Source: Anaerolineaceae bacterium (GTDB lineage: Bacteria; Chloroflexota; Anaerolineae; Aggregatilineales; Phototrophicaceae). From it: 64,000 nucleotides of DNA. The stretch lies in contig PABP01000009.1 of NCBI GenBank assembly GCA_002699585.1, positions 669,750 through 733,749 of the forward strand. Reading direction: 5' to 3'. This document shows positions 32,639 through 40,765 of the stretch, piece after piece (the stretch's first letter is position 1; each line of letters begins with the position of its first letter). The translations under genes were made by a program, and so were the position numbers. The notes under the pieces were generated by a model, which saw only the letters and a program-made list of their open reading frames with translations, was not told the DNA's origin and searched no databases.

Positions 32639-33079
32639 TTAGCGCTGTCCTTCGACAACCCGCTTAAGGTTGCAAAGCATCATATTCCAGTTCGCTTCGG
32701 CATGCTGACGATCTTCTTCGGACGGGTTGTTATCTTGTGATAGGGTGACCTTCGTTTCTTCACCCTGGTTGTCCAGCTCGATGGTGATCACATGATAATT
32801 CTCTGGCTTATCGTCTTGTCCGATTAGCGGGCTGAAGTGACTGTATTGCAGCGTTTGGCCGGGTACAACCCGCATAATATGGCCCTTATCCTCATAAGTT
32901 TGCCCGTCCCATTCGCCTTTCCAGACAATAGGATTGCCTTCTCGCCAATCAGTCAAAATGGTTGCCCCAAAGTAATACTGCTTGATCTTCTCAGGATCAA
33001 TCAAAGCGTCCCAGACGTCTTCTACAGGCGCATGAATTGTCGTGGATGCCCTTGCAATTCGATCTTTGCTTTCGATCAT
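32639..33079 (-). CDS. SRPBCC / AHSA1-type protein
   Basis: A 146-residue START-like (SRPBCC) protein of the activator-of-Hsp90-ATPase-homologue group. The fold signature is ASTTIHAPVEDVWDALIDPEKIKQYYFG near the N-terminus, then WKGEWDGQTYEDKGHIMRVVPG and the C-terminal helix ANWNMMLCNLKRVVEG. These proteins bind hydrophobic ligands; the ligand is unknown and Hsp90 activation is not implied. Start at the ATG at 33079, with AGGG 7 bases upstream; the GTG at 33100 is unlikely. Soluble, monocistronic, convergent with the small membrane protein gene. Confidence 0.88.
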   Translation of the reverse strand: MIESKDRIARASTTIHAPVEDVWDALIDPEKIKQYYFGATILTDWREGNPIVWKGEWDGQTYEDKGHIMRVVPGQTLQYSHFSPLIGQDDKPENYHVITIELDNQGEETKVTLSQDNNPSEEDRQHAEANWNMMLCNLKRVVEGQR

Positions 33080-33219
33080 CCCGCTACCCTTGATCTGCAC
33101 AGACAGATATGTCCCATTATCTGTAAGCGGGCTAAGTTACAGATCAGCCCTATGTATTTTTCTTGTAAGAGCGCGTTAAAGCTCAGCAATGCGCGCTCTT
33201 ACAAAAATGATGCCAACGG

Positions 33220-35775
33220 TCAGGGTGCCAATGTCAGCGTCTGGACGGCTGCGGCTTCCACCTGTTCTTGTGTCCACAGCATCGGATGATAGTCTATTAT
33301 GCGCCAGGGATCGACCATCTGACCGTATTGGTCGCTAAAAGGATGGCCAGATTGCCCGGTCGTATGCATGACGCGGCTGTTGCTCAGGTCGCTGAAGTCA
33401 AGGATCATGCGCATGGATGGCAGGGCTTGTACGCTGAAGTCACCATCATTCTCTGCTGAAAAAGCAGTCGCGTTGACGGTTGTGCGCATACCACTTGTGG
33501 CGACAGGCCCCAGGTTGACCATGTCCTCCAGCACGCTGATGCCACTCGCCCCCAGCGGATTGCTGACAAAGGTGGCCGTATGCAGAGCGCCCCAGGCCCA
33601 TTCTTCACGGTTGTCGCCCAAAGCATCGACCGTCGCCTGATAAGCATCTGTAAAAGCCAACCGGATGATGTCATCGCGCGTTTCTCTCTCTGGCGTGTTG
33701 ATGTCATCCCACCAGGCATTGTTCGGCTCGGCCATCAGCAAGGTTGTGGCCCACATCTGGCCGTTGTTTGCGCTTGTGACGTCGCCGAGTTGATCGTTAT
33801 ACAGTTTGTCGATCAGAACGGTGAAGAACTCCGCGAATAACGCCGCCTGTGGGCTGTCCATGTGCATCTGATAATCCCAATTCAGCATCCAACGACGCGC
33901 GTCTCTGAGCGTAGCATCGTCAAATTGCACGTCTGCCACGTATTGCGCGATTTCTTCAGCGAAGATCAGCTTATTGTCGCTGTGTATCGCCTGGAACGTA
34001 TCCAGGTCATGGTGGTTGCTATCTTGTAGCAAATCGACAATCCGCTGGCCACGATACCCCTGCGCCCACCGAGTGTCGAAGGCATAGTTTGCATCCGCAC
34101 TGAATTCATCCGCGAGCGTTTCCGCCAATTGATCGTAGTAGGCCGTTGGCACCAATGCCTGGTTGGCTGTGGCGATATAGTTGCGTTCCGGGTTAAGCAC
34201 GCTCGGCAGGTAGTCAAAGGGCAGGTAACCTAACCACTCATACTGATCGGTCGTGCCATCTATCGGCAGCATGCCCGTGTGTCCCGCTGCCCGCACCGGA
34301 ATACGTCCTGGCGTCTGGTAGCCAATATTGCCTTCGATGTCGGCATAGACGAAGTTCTGCGAAGGCGCGTCCCATAGGCGCAGGGCATCACGGAATTCTT
34401 CCCAATTTGACGCTTTGTTCAGTGCTACCAGCGCATCAACCAGCGTGCTCGTTTCATAGGATGTCCAGTGTAGGGCCATCGCATCCTCGTTGTTGAACCC
34501 CAACGGGTTGCCCTCGTCATCCAAGTCATTATCTGTGATGATTGGCCCCAGGTGTGTTTCGCGCACTTGGATCGTGACGGTTTCTTTGCTGTCTCCAAAA
34601 CGGATTTCTTCTTCACGGACCGTCATATCGCGCCACTCGCCATTCCAGCGATATTGGAGCGGGTTATCCGGGTTGATTTCTAGCTTATACAGGTCTTGCG
34701 TATCCCAGCCCGTATTCGTCACGCCCCAGCCGATATTGTCGTTATGGCCCAGTACGATGGTGGGCGCGGCGGGGAACGTCAGCCCGACCACGTTAAAGGG
34801 GCACTCGTCGCTGACAGGCAAACAGTGCAGGCCAATCTCATACCAGATCGACGGCATCTGGATGCCCAGGTGCGGGTCATCAGCCAGTAGCGGCATACCA
34901 CTATCGGACTTTGCGCCACTGACGACCCAGTTGTTGCTGCCGATGTCATCGCCAACGCCGAATATAAAACCGAGATTCGGGTCGATATTGCTGACGAGCT
35001 GCGTACTTAGCCCGCTGATACCATCCTCGTATACAACGCGCTCTGAAAAACTCTCGCCTGTGTCCGGCAAATCTTCCGGCTGGATGATGGTTGGCTTGAG
35101 TCCAAAAGGCCATTCAGGGTCAAAATCTGCGACCATGTCTTCACCTAATAGCCCGATCAGCTCTGATCGCGTCAGTTCACTGCTCCAATTACCGCCTAAA
35201 TCCCAGGCCATGACCTTGGTCCAGACCAGCGTGTCTTCTGGGCGCCAGAGTTCGATTGGAATCTTGACCCCCGTAATGCCGAGCACGTTGTATTCAAACG
35301 CCAGTTGGCTGGCGGCGCGGCTGTTGAGATAGGTATTAACGCCGTCGGCAAAGGCTTGCAGATAGCCTCGTGCCTCGTCGTCCATAGCATCCAGGTCATG
35401 TTGGGCTGCTTGCAGCCAGCCCACTGTGCGGATAAAAACATCCTGGCCCATAACCGAGGTATTGCGACCTGTAAGCTGCTGGATTTCTCCGCGGCCTATG
35501 GCCCGCGAAAATTCCATCTGCCACCAGCGATCCTGCGCCTGGGTGAACCCCTGGGCGAAGAAGAGATCATAGCTATTGCTAGCATAGATATGCGGGACGC
35601 CCCAGTCATCCCGATGAATGGTCACGCTGTCGTTTAATTCACTAACTGTGATTTCGCCATCATGCTGTGGGAGGGGACCATACATCCAGCGTGTGATGAC
35701 GATCCCCAATACGCCGCCCACTAATATAAGCACAACAATCAACGCGCCAATAATCCGACTTAACCAACGCAACAT
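33220..35775 (-). CDS. Penicillin-acylase-family N-terminal nucleophile hydrolase, membrane-anchored
   Basis: An 851-residue Ntn-hydrolase precursor. One N-terminal membrane helix (about 8-28) anchors it outside the cell. VTIHRDDWGVPHIYA (about 50-64) is the alpha-chain signature of the family. The catalytic serine is the first Ser of GSNNWVVSG (about residue 280), which becomes the N-terminus of the beta chain after autocleavage of the intervening linker; PLLADDPHLGIQMPSIWYEIGL and the later GHNDNIGWGVTN support this. Families include penicillin acylases and N-acyl-homoserine-lactone acylases; the substrate here is open. Start is probably ATG 35775; a GTG at 35799 is also possible, and neither has a strong ribosome site. 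Confidence 0.88.
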   Translation of the reverse strand: MLRWLSRIIGALIVVLILVGGVLGIVITRWMYGPLPQHDGEITVSELNDSVTIHRDDWGVPHIYASNSYDLFFAQGFTQAQDRWWQMEFSRAIGRGEIQQLTGRNTSVMGQDVFIRTVGWLQAAQHDLDAMDDEARGYLQAFADGVNTYLNSRAASQLAFEYNVLGITGVKIPIELWRPEDTLVWTKVMAWDLGGNWSSELTRSELIGLLGEDMVADFDPEWPFGLKPTIIQPEDLPDTGESFSERVVYEDGISGLSTQLVSNIDPNLGFIFGVGDDIGSNNWVVSGAKSDSGMPLLADDPHLGIQMPSIWYEIGLHCLPVSDECPFNVVGLTFPAAPTIVLGHNDNIGWGVTNTGWDTQDLYKLEINPDNPLQYRWNGEWRDMTVREEEIRFGDSKETVTIQVRETHLGPIITDNDLDDEGNPLGFNNEDAMALHWTSYETSTLVDALVALNKASNWEEFRDALRLWDAPSQNFVYADIEGNIGYQTPGRIPVRAAGHTGMLPIDGTTDQYEWLGYLPFDYLPSVLNPERNYIATANQALVPTAYYDQLAETLADEFSADANYAFDTRWAQGYRGQRIVDLLQDSNHHDLDTFQAIHSDNKLIFAEEIAQYVADVQFDDATLRDARRWMLNWDYQMHMDSPQAALFAEFFTVLIDKLYNDQLGDVTSANNGQMWATTLLMAEPNNAWWDDINTPERETRDDIIRLAFTDAYQATVDALGDNREEWAWGALHTATFVSNPLGASGISVLEDMVNLGPVATSGMRTTVNATAFSAENDGDFSVQALPSMRMILDFSDLSNSRVMHTTGQSGHPFSDQYGQMVDPWRIIDYHPMLWTQEQVEAAAVQTLTLAP

Positions 35776-35873
35776 AATAAGTCCAAATCGTAAAGTCACT
35801 AAGTTGGCTAACTTTATCGAATTGGCCGGACTGCTGCAACAGGTGCTAGTGAATGGTCTGGTGCTTTTGAGAT

Positions 35874-36416
35874 TTATTGATTAAGCGTATCGAGTTCTGT
35901 CTCTATCTGCGCGATGTATTGCGCAGCGAATTCATGGTAGGGACCATCGGCATTCAGGTCGAGGTAGGTTTCAAAGTCATGCAGGGCGGCTTCACGGTCG
36001 GCCATTGTGTACAACAACACTCCTCGCTGAAAGTACGCTGGACTGTAGTCAGGGGCCAGCTCCAGTGCCTTATCGAAGTCGTCCAGGGCATGGTTCCACT
36101 CGTATAGCAGCAGCGTGAGTTCTCCCCGCAGCGTATAGAGCGCTGCGCTTTGTGGTGCAATGTTGAGTCCCTCGTCCACGAGCGCAATGCCGCCATCATA
36201 GTCAAACATCGTCGCTAAATGGCGGGCGCGCCCCATGAGTAGATTCAGACGCACCTGGCACAGCAGGGCATGCGGACTGCTGATCTGATAGATGTTGGCT
36301 TCCAAAATACCTGCTGGACAAGCCCTTTGGGGATTCCCTTGTGAAAAAGTTGGGATAATCCCGATCCAACAGGCAACCAGCAGCGCGAAAATCCATCTGA
36401 AAGTAGAGCTATACAT
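35874..36416 (-). CDS. Secreted TPR protein (180 aa)
   Basis: An N-terminal signal peptide (FRWIFALLVACWIGIIPTFS, cleavage near residue 26, with no clear lipobox) and three TPR units in the mature part (about 60-170: ARHLATMFDYDGGIALVDEG, SAALYTLRGELTLLLYEWNH and SPAYFQRGVLLYTMADREAA). Two Cys in the mature N-terminus (Cys33, Cys53) could form a disulphide outside. It probably acts as a protein-binding module at the surface. It is divergent from gyrA and shares with it the 367-base intergenic stretch full of TGGGAT motifs, one of which lies inside this gene. Confidence 0.75.
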   Translation of the reverse strand: MYSSTFRWIFALLVACWIGIIPTFSQGNPQRACPAGILEANIYQISSPHALLCQVRLNLLMGRARHLATMFDYDGGIALVDEGLNIAPQSAALYTLRGELTLLLYEWNHALDDFDKALELAPDYSPAYFQRGVLLYTMADREAALHDFETYLDLNADGPYHEFAAQYIAQIETELDTLNQ

Positions 36417-36513
36417 ACAACTTTCCCAAACTGTCCCACTTTATATCCCAAATTTGCGATATATCCCAAAATTATTTGGGATATTGTAGTGAAATGCTTA
36501 TCAAATGTGGGAT
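36351..36513. promoter_or_regulatory. Array of TGGGAT motifs between divergent TPR gene and gyrA
   Basis: The hexamer TGGGAT (or its complement) occurs at 36351, 36445, 36463, 36477 and 36508. The copies at 36463 and 36477 are the arms of a perfect inverted repeat: ATATCCCAAA (36461-36470) and TTTGGGATAT (36475-36484) around ATTA; another ATATCCCAAA stands at 36443-36452. GGGATAATCCC (36352-36362) is a further palindrome. It looks like a binding array for one regulator. The remaining part of the gap 36514-36783 holds the gyrA promoter and leader. Confidence 0.55.
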
Positions 36514-36551
36514 AAATGTTCGACTCGTGGGTCGCAAGAATCCATGAATTT

Positions 36552-36560
36552 TGGTATAAT
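36552..36560 (+). promoter_or_regulatory. Extended -10 promoter, probably of gyrA
   Basis: TGGTATAAT (36552-36560) is an extended -10 element (TGnTATAAT), which can work without a -35 box; no good -35 is visible. It would give gyrA a leader of about 215 bases. Confidence 0.5.
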
Positions 36561-36752
36561 TTTAACAAACATTTGGCATGCTTCACCTGACGATTGGTTG
36601 GCGTTTTCCCTGGTGGAGTATCTACAAAGACTTAGGCAATTTCCATCACGTTTATGTGATGACATTAAGTATAGTCGTCCATCGCAATTGACCTCACGAG
36701 GTATCGGGCAAGTCGGTTTATGCCCAGCTTTTGGTGAGGTCGATGAGCTTTG

Positions 36753-36783
36753 AAAGGAGATCAAGCGGCTTCCGCTTTGAAAG
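36753..36783 (+). promoter_or_regulatory. Hairpin between Shine-Dalgarno site and gyrA start
   Basis: AAAGGAGA (36753-36760) is the only strong ribosome site, but it lies 24 bases before the ATG. A perfect stem AAGCGG (36763-36768) / CCGCTT (36772-36777) with loop CTT lies between; folding removes 15 bases and leaves an effective spacing near 9. The ATG at 36784 is forced because an in-frame TGA (36778-36780) sits two codons upstream. GCTTTGAAAG is repeated at 36747-36756 and 36774-36783. Confidence 0.6.
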
Positions 36784-39366
36784 ATGGATAACGATAATTC
36801 GCTAGAAAATCTGGGCACGATCCGCCCAATAAATATCAATGAAGAAATGCGTGGTAGTTATCTCGACTACGCAATGAGCGTCATCGTCAGCCGTGCGCTG
36901 CCCGATGCTCGCGATGGCCTAAAACCCGTCCATCGGCGTATTTTGTACGCCATGCACGATATGGGCCTCCGTGCGAATACGTCGCACAAAAAGTCGGCTC
37001 GTATCGTCGGTGAAGTTCTGGGTAAGTATCACCCGCATGGTGATACAGCCGTCTATGATGCGATGGCGCGTATGGCCCAGGACTTCAGCCTGCGTTATCC
37101 GCTGGTCGATGGCCAGGGGAACTTCGGTAGCCAGGATGGTGATAGCCCAGCCGCCATGCGTTATACAGAAGCGCGTATGGCCTCCATTGCGGAGGAACTG
37201 CTGGCTGACATCAACATGGATACGGTTGATTTCACCGACAACTACGACAGCAGCCAGCAAGAACCCACCGTGCTGCCGACGCGCATGCCTAACATGCTCC
37301 TCAATGGCGCCAGTGGTATCGCTGTCGGTATGGCGACCAATATCCCGCCGCATAACCTGCGTGAACTGGTTGCTGCAACCAATTATCTGATTGATAACTA
37401 CGAAAATATGGACGACATCACGGTCGATGACCTGATGGAATTCGTCAAAGGCCCGGACTTCCCAACTGGGGCACAAATCATCTGCGGCGATGATCTCAAA
37501 GAAGCCTATGCGACGGGGAAAGGCCGTGTGGCTATTCGCTCGACAGCCGACATCGAAGAAACGCGCACAGGCTCAATGCGCATTGTCTTTACGTCCGTAC
37601 CATATCAGGTTAGCAAAACCAGTATCGTAGAGCGCATCGTATCACTGGTTCGTGAAGGCCGTATCGAGTCCATCCGCGACCTGCGCGACGAAAGCGACCG
37701 CAACGGTTTGCGCCTGGTGGTTGAACTCAAGAAGTACGCGCAACCGCTGACCGTGCTCAACCAGCTTTACAAATACACGCAGTTGCAGACCTTCTACAGC
37801 ATCCAAATGCTGGCACTGGTCAATGACGAGCCGCGTAACCTGAGCCTCAAGCGCTCGCTGCAAATCTTCATCGAGCATCGCTACGATGTGATTGTCCGCC
37901 GCAGCGAATACGAACTGGAGCGCTTGCGTGCCCGTGCCCATATCCTGATGGGCTTGCTCAAAGCGGTTTCCAACATTGACGAAGTTATCCGCACAATTCG
38001 CCAGTCGGATGATGTAGAAAATGCGCGTAATCAATTGATGTCTCGCTTTGAACTGAGCGCCGACCAGGCATCGGCCATTCTCGACATGCAATTGCGTCGT
38101 TTGGCGGCCCTGGAACGTCAGAAGCTGCAAGACGAATACGACGAAGTCATGGCGCGGATTGAATATCTGGAAGATTTGTTGGCCAACCCGTATAAGATCC
38201 TGGCCCTGATTAAAGAAGACATCAACGACGTTGCCGAGAAATACGGTGATGAGCGCAAGACGGAAGTCATCTATGGCAATGCCGACTTCGATGAAGCCGA
38301 TTTGGTCCGCGAAGAACAGGTTGTCATCTCACTGACCAGTCAGGGATATATCAAGCGCGTCCCGTCACGGCTCTACCGCGCCCAGCGACGGGGTGGTAAG
38401 GGCGTCCGTGGCATGACGACCCGCGAAGAAGATGTACTCATCGATATGTTCACGTCCAGCAGCCTGGATACGATTCTGTTCTTCAGTGATGCGGGCAAGG
38501 TCTACTCGGAAAAAGCCTATCGCATCCGAGAAACGGGCCGTGCGGATCGCGGGACGCTCATCCATGCGATTCTGCCGCTGGCCCCCACAGAGAAAATCAC
38601 CGCTGTGTTGCCAGTCAGCACGTTCGACATGGACGAAGCCTACTTCGTGATGGCCACGCGCTATGGTCGTATCAAGCGTGTGCACCTGCATGAATTCGAG
38701 GCCGTGCGCCCCAGTGGTCTGATTGCCATGAGCCTCAACGAGGGCGATACGCTCAGTTGGGTCAAATACACAACCGGCGATCAGGAAATCATCCTGGTTA
38801 CAGAGCAAGGTCAGAGCATTCTCTTCCATGAGGATGATGTGCGCGTGATGGGGCGGCCTGCGGGTGGCGTCAATGGTATCAAGCTGATGGGCGACGATGT
38901 TGTCTGTGGTATGGATGTCATCGACCAGAATGTGCATACTCATATTCTTGTTGTCACTCAGTTGGGTTTTGGCAAGCGTACACCTATCACCGATTACTCG
39001 CGTCAGGCGCGTTACGGCATCGGCGCTCGCACCCTATCGCGCAACGGTCGCACTGGCCCGATTGTCGCCATGCGGGCGATCAATCAAGAAGATGACATCA
39101 TGTTGATCTCGCGCTCTGGTATTGTCCTGCGCACCAGCCTGGAGCAAATCCGCGAAACAGGTCGCAGTACCCAGGGTGTCACTGTCATGAACCTGGGCGA
39201 GGGCGATGAAGTGGTTGCGATGGCGATCATGGTTGATGATGACGAAGAAGCCCTCAATGGGGCAGTCGATGGTGAAGTGGATAGTGACGAAGGCGTTACT
39301 GCCGAGGCCAATGGTGAGGTTGAACGGCCCGATTCAGAAAATGGTGCTCAGCCAGCCTCCGAATAG
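36784..39366 (+). CDS. gyrA: DNA gyrase subunit A
   Basis: An 860-residue type IIA topoisomerase subunit that breaks and rejoins DNA while gyrase introduces negative supercoils. [30 protein letters not shown] is split here only by description; the start resembles GyrA of all bacteria. Catalytic Tyr127 lies in [10 protein letters not shown]. The quinolone-determining region has [10 protein letters not shown], Thr at E. coli position 83 and Asp at 87. The C-terminal beta-pinwheel (about 515-840) contains the canonical GyrA box QRRGGKG (534-540), which separates gyrase from topoisomerase IV. The acidic tail has about 45 Glu/Asp/Asn-rich residues. gyrB is not adjacent. The leader has an unusual ribosome-site hairpin. 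Confidence 0.97.
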   Translation: MDNDNSLENLGTIRPININEEMRGSYLDYAMSVIVSRALPDARDGLKPVHRRILYAMHDMGLRANTSHKKSARIVGEVLGKYHPHGDTAVYDAMARMAQDFSLRYPLVDGQGNFGSQDGDSPAAMRYTEARMASIAEELLADINMDTVDFTDNYDSSQQEPTVLPTRMPNMLLNGASGIAVGMATNIPPHNLRELVAATNYLIDNYENMDDITVDDLMEFVKGPDFPTGAQIICGDDLKEAYATGKGRVAIRSTADIEETRTGSMRIVFTSVPYQVSKTSIVERIVSLVREGRIESIRDLRDESDRNGLRLVVELKKYAQPLTVLNQLYKYTQLQTFYSIQMLALVNDEPRNLSLKRSLQIFIEHRYDVIVRRSEYELERLRARAHILMGLLKAVSNIDEVIRTIRQSDDVENARNQLMSRFELSADQASAILDMQLRRLAALERQKLQDEYDEVMARIEYLEDLLANPYKILALIKEDINDVAEKYGDERKTEVIYGNADFDEADLVREEQVVISLTSQGYIKRVPSRLYRAQRRGGKGVRGMTTREEDVLIDMFTSSSLDTILFFSDAGKVYSEKAYRIRETGRADRGTLIHAILPLAPTEKITAVLPVSTFDMDEAYFVMATRYGRIKRVHLHEFEAVRPSGLIAMSLNEGDTLSWVKYTTGDQEIILVTEQGQSILFHEDDVRVMGRPAGGVNGIKLMGDDVVCGMDVIDQNVHTHILVVTQLGFGKRTPITDYSRQARYGIGARTLSRNGRTGPIVAMRAINQEDDIMLISRSGIVLRTSLEQIRETGRSTQGVTVMNLGEGDEVVAMAIMVDDDEEALNGAVDGEVDSDEGVTAEANGEVERPDSENGAQPASE

Positions 39367-39400
39367 ACCTTTGAACCAGAGACAATAACATATAGAAAAC

Positions 39401-39430
39401 AAAAAACGCGGCCAACAGGTCGCGTTTTTG
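39401..39430. terminator. Bidirectional terminator between gyrA and rplY
   Basis: AAAAACGCG (39402-39410) pairs with CGCGTTTTT (39421-39429), 35 bases after the gyrA stop and 55 bases after the rplY stop on the other strand; T-runs exist in both directions. Confidence 0.85.
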
Positions 39431-39484
39431 GATTTTGCTACGAGCTTGGTGTTGAAAGGCTTGGCGCTAAGTAGCCCGACGAAA

Positions 39485-40156
39485 TTAGTCTTCGTCTTCG
39501 TACTCTTCGCCTTCTTCGCCTTCTTCACCCTCTTCGCCTTCTTCACCCTCTTCGCCTTCCAAAGCTTCCAGAGCTTCGAGTTCTTCTTCGGCACGGGCAG
39601 CAGACGGCTGAACAATTTTGGCGATCATTTCATCAGGATCGTTGATCACGTTAATCTCATCGCCCAGGTTAAGGTCGGCAACGGTGATCGTATCGCCCAT
39701 TTCTTCCAGACCATCCAGGTTGACTTCAATCTGGTTCATCAGATTGCTAGCCAGCACTTCAATGGTGAGTGTGTTCGGGCCAGTCAACAGGATCGCCTTA
39801 CGAGCAGCAACCAGCGGGCTTTCGCCATTGTAGGTCACCGGGACTTCTGTACGGATCAGGGCGTTCATATCCAATGCCAGGAAATCGACATGCAGGATGT
39901 CGCCCTTGATGATGTCACGTTGGACTTCACGCGCCAGCACCGGCACGGATTTGTCACCAACGATGTCGAGGTCAATGATGTTGGTACCACCCGCATTCAT
40001 CAAGGCCAATTCGAGTTCACGATATTGGAACTGAAGACGGGTCGGTGGATGCTTCGGCCCATAGACCGCGCCGGGTACTTTGCCAACGGTACGAAGTCGG
40101 CTTACCTTTTTGCCAACGACGTCGCGCTTTTCGGCACTTAGCTTAAACTCAGCCAC
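39485..40156 (-). CDS. rplY: 50S ribosomal protein L25 (CTC/TL5 form)
   Basis: A 223-residue long-form L25, which binds 5S rRNA in the large subunit. The N-terminal domain (about 1-95) has the family start FKLSAEKRDVVGKKVSRLR and the loop GKVPGAVYGP; LHVDFLALD closes it. The TL5/CTC beta-domain follows (about 96-190, IEVLASNLMNQIEVNLDGLEEMGD). The C-terminal tail from about residue 198 is (Gly-Glu-Glu)n ending YEDED, an acidic stretch encoded by short repeats. Start is a GTG at 40156 with AGGGAG (40170-40165) 8 bases upstream. Monocistronic, with a shared terminator at its 3' end. Confidence 0.95.
   Translation of the reverse strand: MAEFKLSAEKRDVVGKKVSRLRTVGKVPGAVYGPKHPPTRLQFQYRELELALMNAGGTNIIDLDIVGDKSVPVLAREVQRDIIKGDILHVDFLALDMNALIRTEVPVTYNGESPLVAARKAILLTGPNTLTIEVLASNLMNQIEVNLDGLEEMGDTITVADLNLGDEINVINDPDEMIAKIVQPSAARAEEELEALEALEGEEGEEGEEGEEGEEGEEYEDED
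39508..39560 (-). repeat. In-frame micro-repeat coding for the Gly-Glu-Glu tail of L25
   Basis: The plus strand shows alternating TTCGCCTTC and TTCACCCTC units; an 18-base unit (TTCGCCTTCTTCACCCTC) is present about twice with partial copies. Each 9-base step codes for Gly-Glu-Glu on the minus strand, so slippage can lengthen or shorten the tail without a frameshift. Confidence 0.75.
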
Positions 40157-40235
40157 GTTAATTACTCCCTAAAATAATCGCCGCCCATCAAGAGGGGGTA
40201 TCGTCACGAACATGTTGCTGTATTGGCTGCACAAT

Positions 40236-40259
40236 CAAACTCAGGTCCAAACTCAGGTC
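40236..40259. repeat. Perfect 12-bp tandem duplication upstream of rplY
   Basis: CAAACTCAGGTC occurs twice without a gap (40236-40247 and 40248-40259), 80 bases upstream of the rplY start. On the minus strand TTGACC (40261-40256), a fair -35 box, overlaps the junction, so the duplication could influence rplY transcription. Confidence 0.6.
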
Positions 40260-40360
40260 AAAAGCGAACGTGCAACGGCTTGCGGAAACCTGTGAATTGT
40301 AAAGGGGACGCGCGCCTCAGTCAATAACGGGTTGGGGCGCATCGGGCAGCCAGATAGCAA

Positions 40361-40394
40361 AATTCAAAAGAAAACCCACCGATAGGGTGGGTTT
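40361..40394 (-). terminator. Intrinsic terminator of tRNA-Gly
   Basis: Read on the minus strand, AAACCCACC (40394-40386) pairs with GGTGGGTTT (40380-40372) around CTATC, then TTCTTTTGAATTTTG. It begins two bases after the tRNA 3' end. Confidence 0.85.
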
Positions 40395-40395
40395 G

Positions 40396-40467
40396 AGCGG
40401 GTAAGGGGATTCGAACCCCTGACATCTTGCTTGGGAAGCAAACGTTCTACCACTGAACTATACCCGC
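40396..40467 (-). tRNA. tRNA-Gly, anticodon CCC
   Basis: The minus strand folds as a full cloverleaf: acceptor GCGGGTA/TACCCGC, D arm with AGTTCAGTGGTAGAAC, anticodon loop TTCCCAA (anticodon CCC, reads GGG), and T arm AGGGG-TTCGAATCCCCT. Discriminator is T; the 3' CCA is not encoded. Length 72 bases. No variable-arm insert or intron. A consensus promoter precedes and a terminator directly follows. Confidence 0.96.
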
Positions 40468-40477
40468 ATATACGCTG

Positions 40478-40506
40478 AGTATAAATTTTTGGATTGCCAA
40501 AGTCAA
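40478..40506 (-). promoter_or_regulatory. Sigma-70-type promoter of tRNA-Gly
   Basis: On the minus strand TTGACT (40506-40501), 17-base spacer, TATACT (40483-40478): five of six matches in each box at ideal spacing, 11 bases before the tRNA 5' end. Confidence 0.85.
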
Positions 40507-40609
40507 TACTGGCAGATCAATGGTTTGCTGCAAGCGCGTTGCCAAAGTGTCAGTATAGTAAAGTGAGAATCGCAAAGGGGAGGCGTATCTTTACCGTCAG
40601 AAATACCGC

Positions 40610-40638
40610 CTGACCCCAGCCAAAACATGCTATATAAT
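40610..40638 (+). promoter_or_regulatory. Promoter of the envelope glycan block
   Basis: CTGACC (40610-40615), 17-base spacer, TATAAT (40633-40638). The leader of about 120 bases contains two hairpins, GGGCA/TGCCC (40658-40673) and GTGGCT/AGCCAC (40708-40729). No other gene or element is seen in 40507-40609. This is the only good promoter seen before the co-directional genes at 40766-62298. Confidence 0.55.
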
Positions 40639-40765
40639 ACGGCGCTTGTCCCAGGCCGGGCATTTTGCTGCCCAGCTTATTTAATCGGACAGTAGATAAT
40701 CAAATGGGTGGCTGCCTAAACGGAGCCACAAAATGGAGACTTAGCGTAGCTTAGATAAGGCCATT

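Noticed and set aside
36505-36753. 82-codon ORF in the gyrA leader
   Set aside because: The ATG has no ribosome site and the extended -10 promoter lies inside the frame; composition does not look coding.
37021-37060. Thr at the quinolone-determining position 83 of GyrA as an acquired resistance change
   Set aside because: Thr is a common wild-type residue there in many bacteria.
39428-40141. 237-codon ORF antisense to rplY
   Set aside because: Shadow of a conserved ribosomal protein gene; it has no ribosome site and a low-complexity start copied from the repeat tail.
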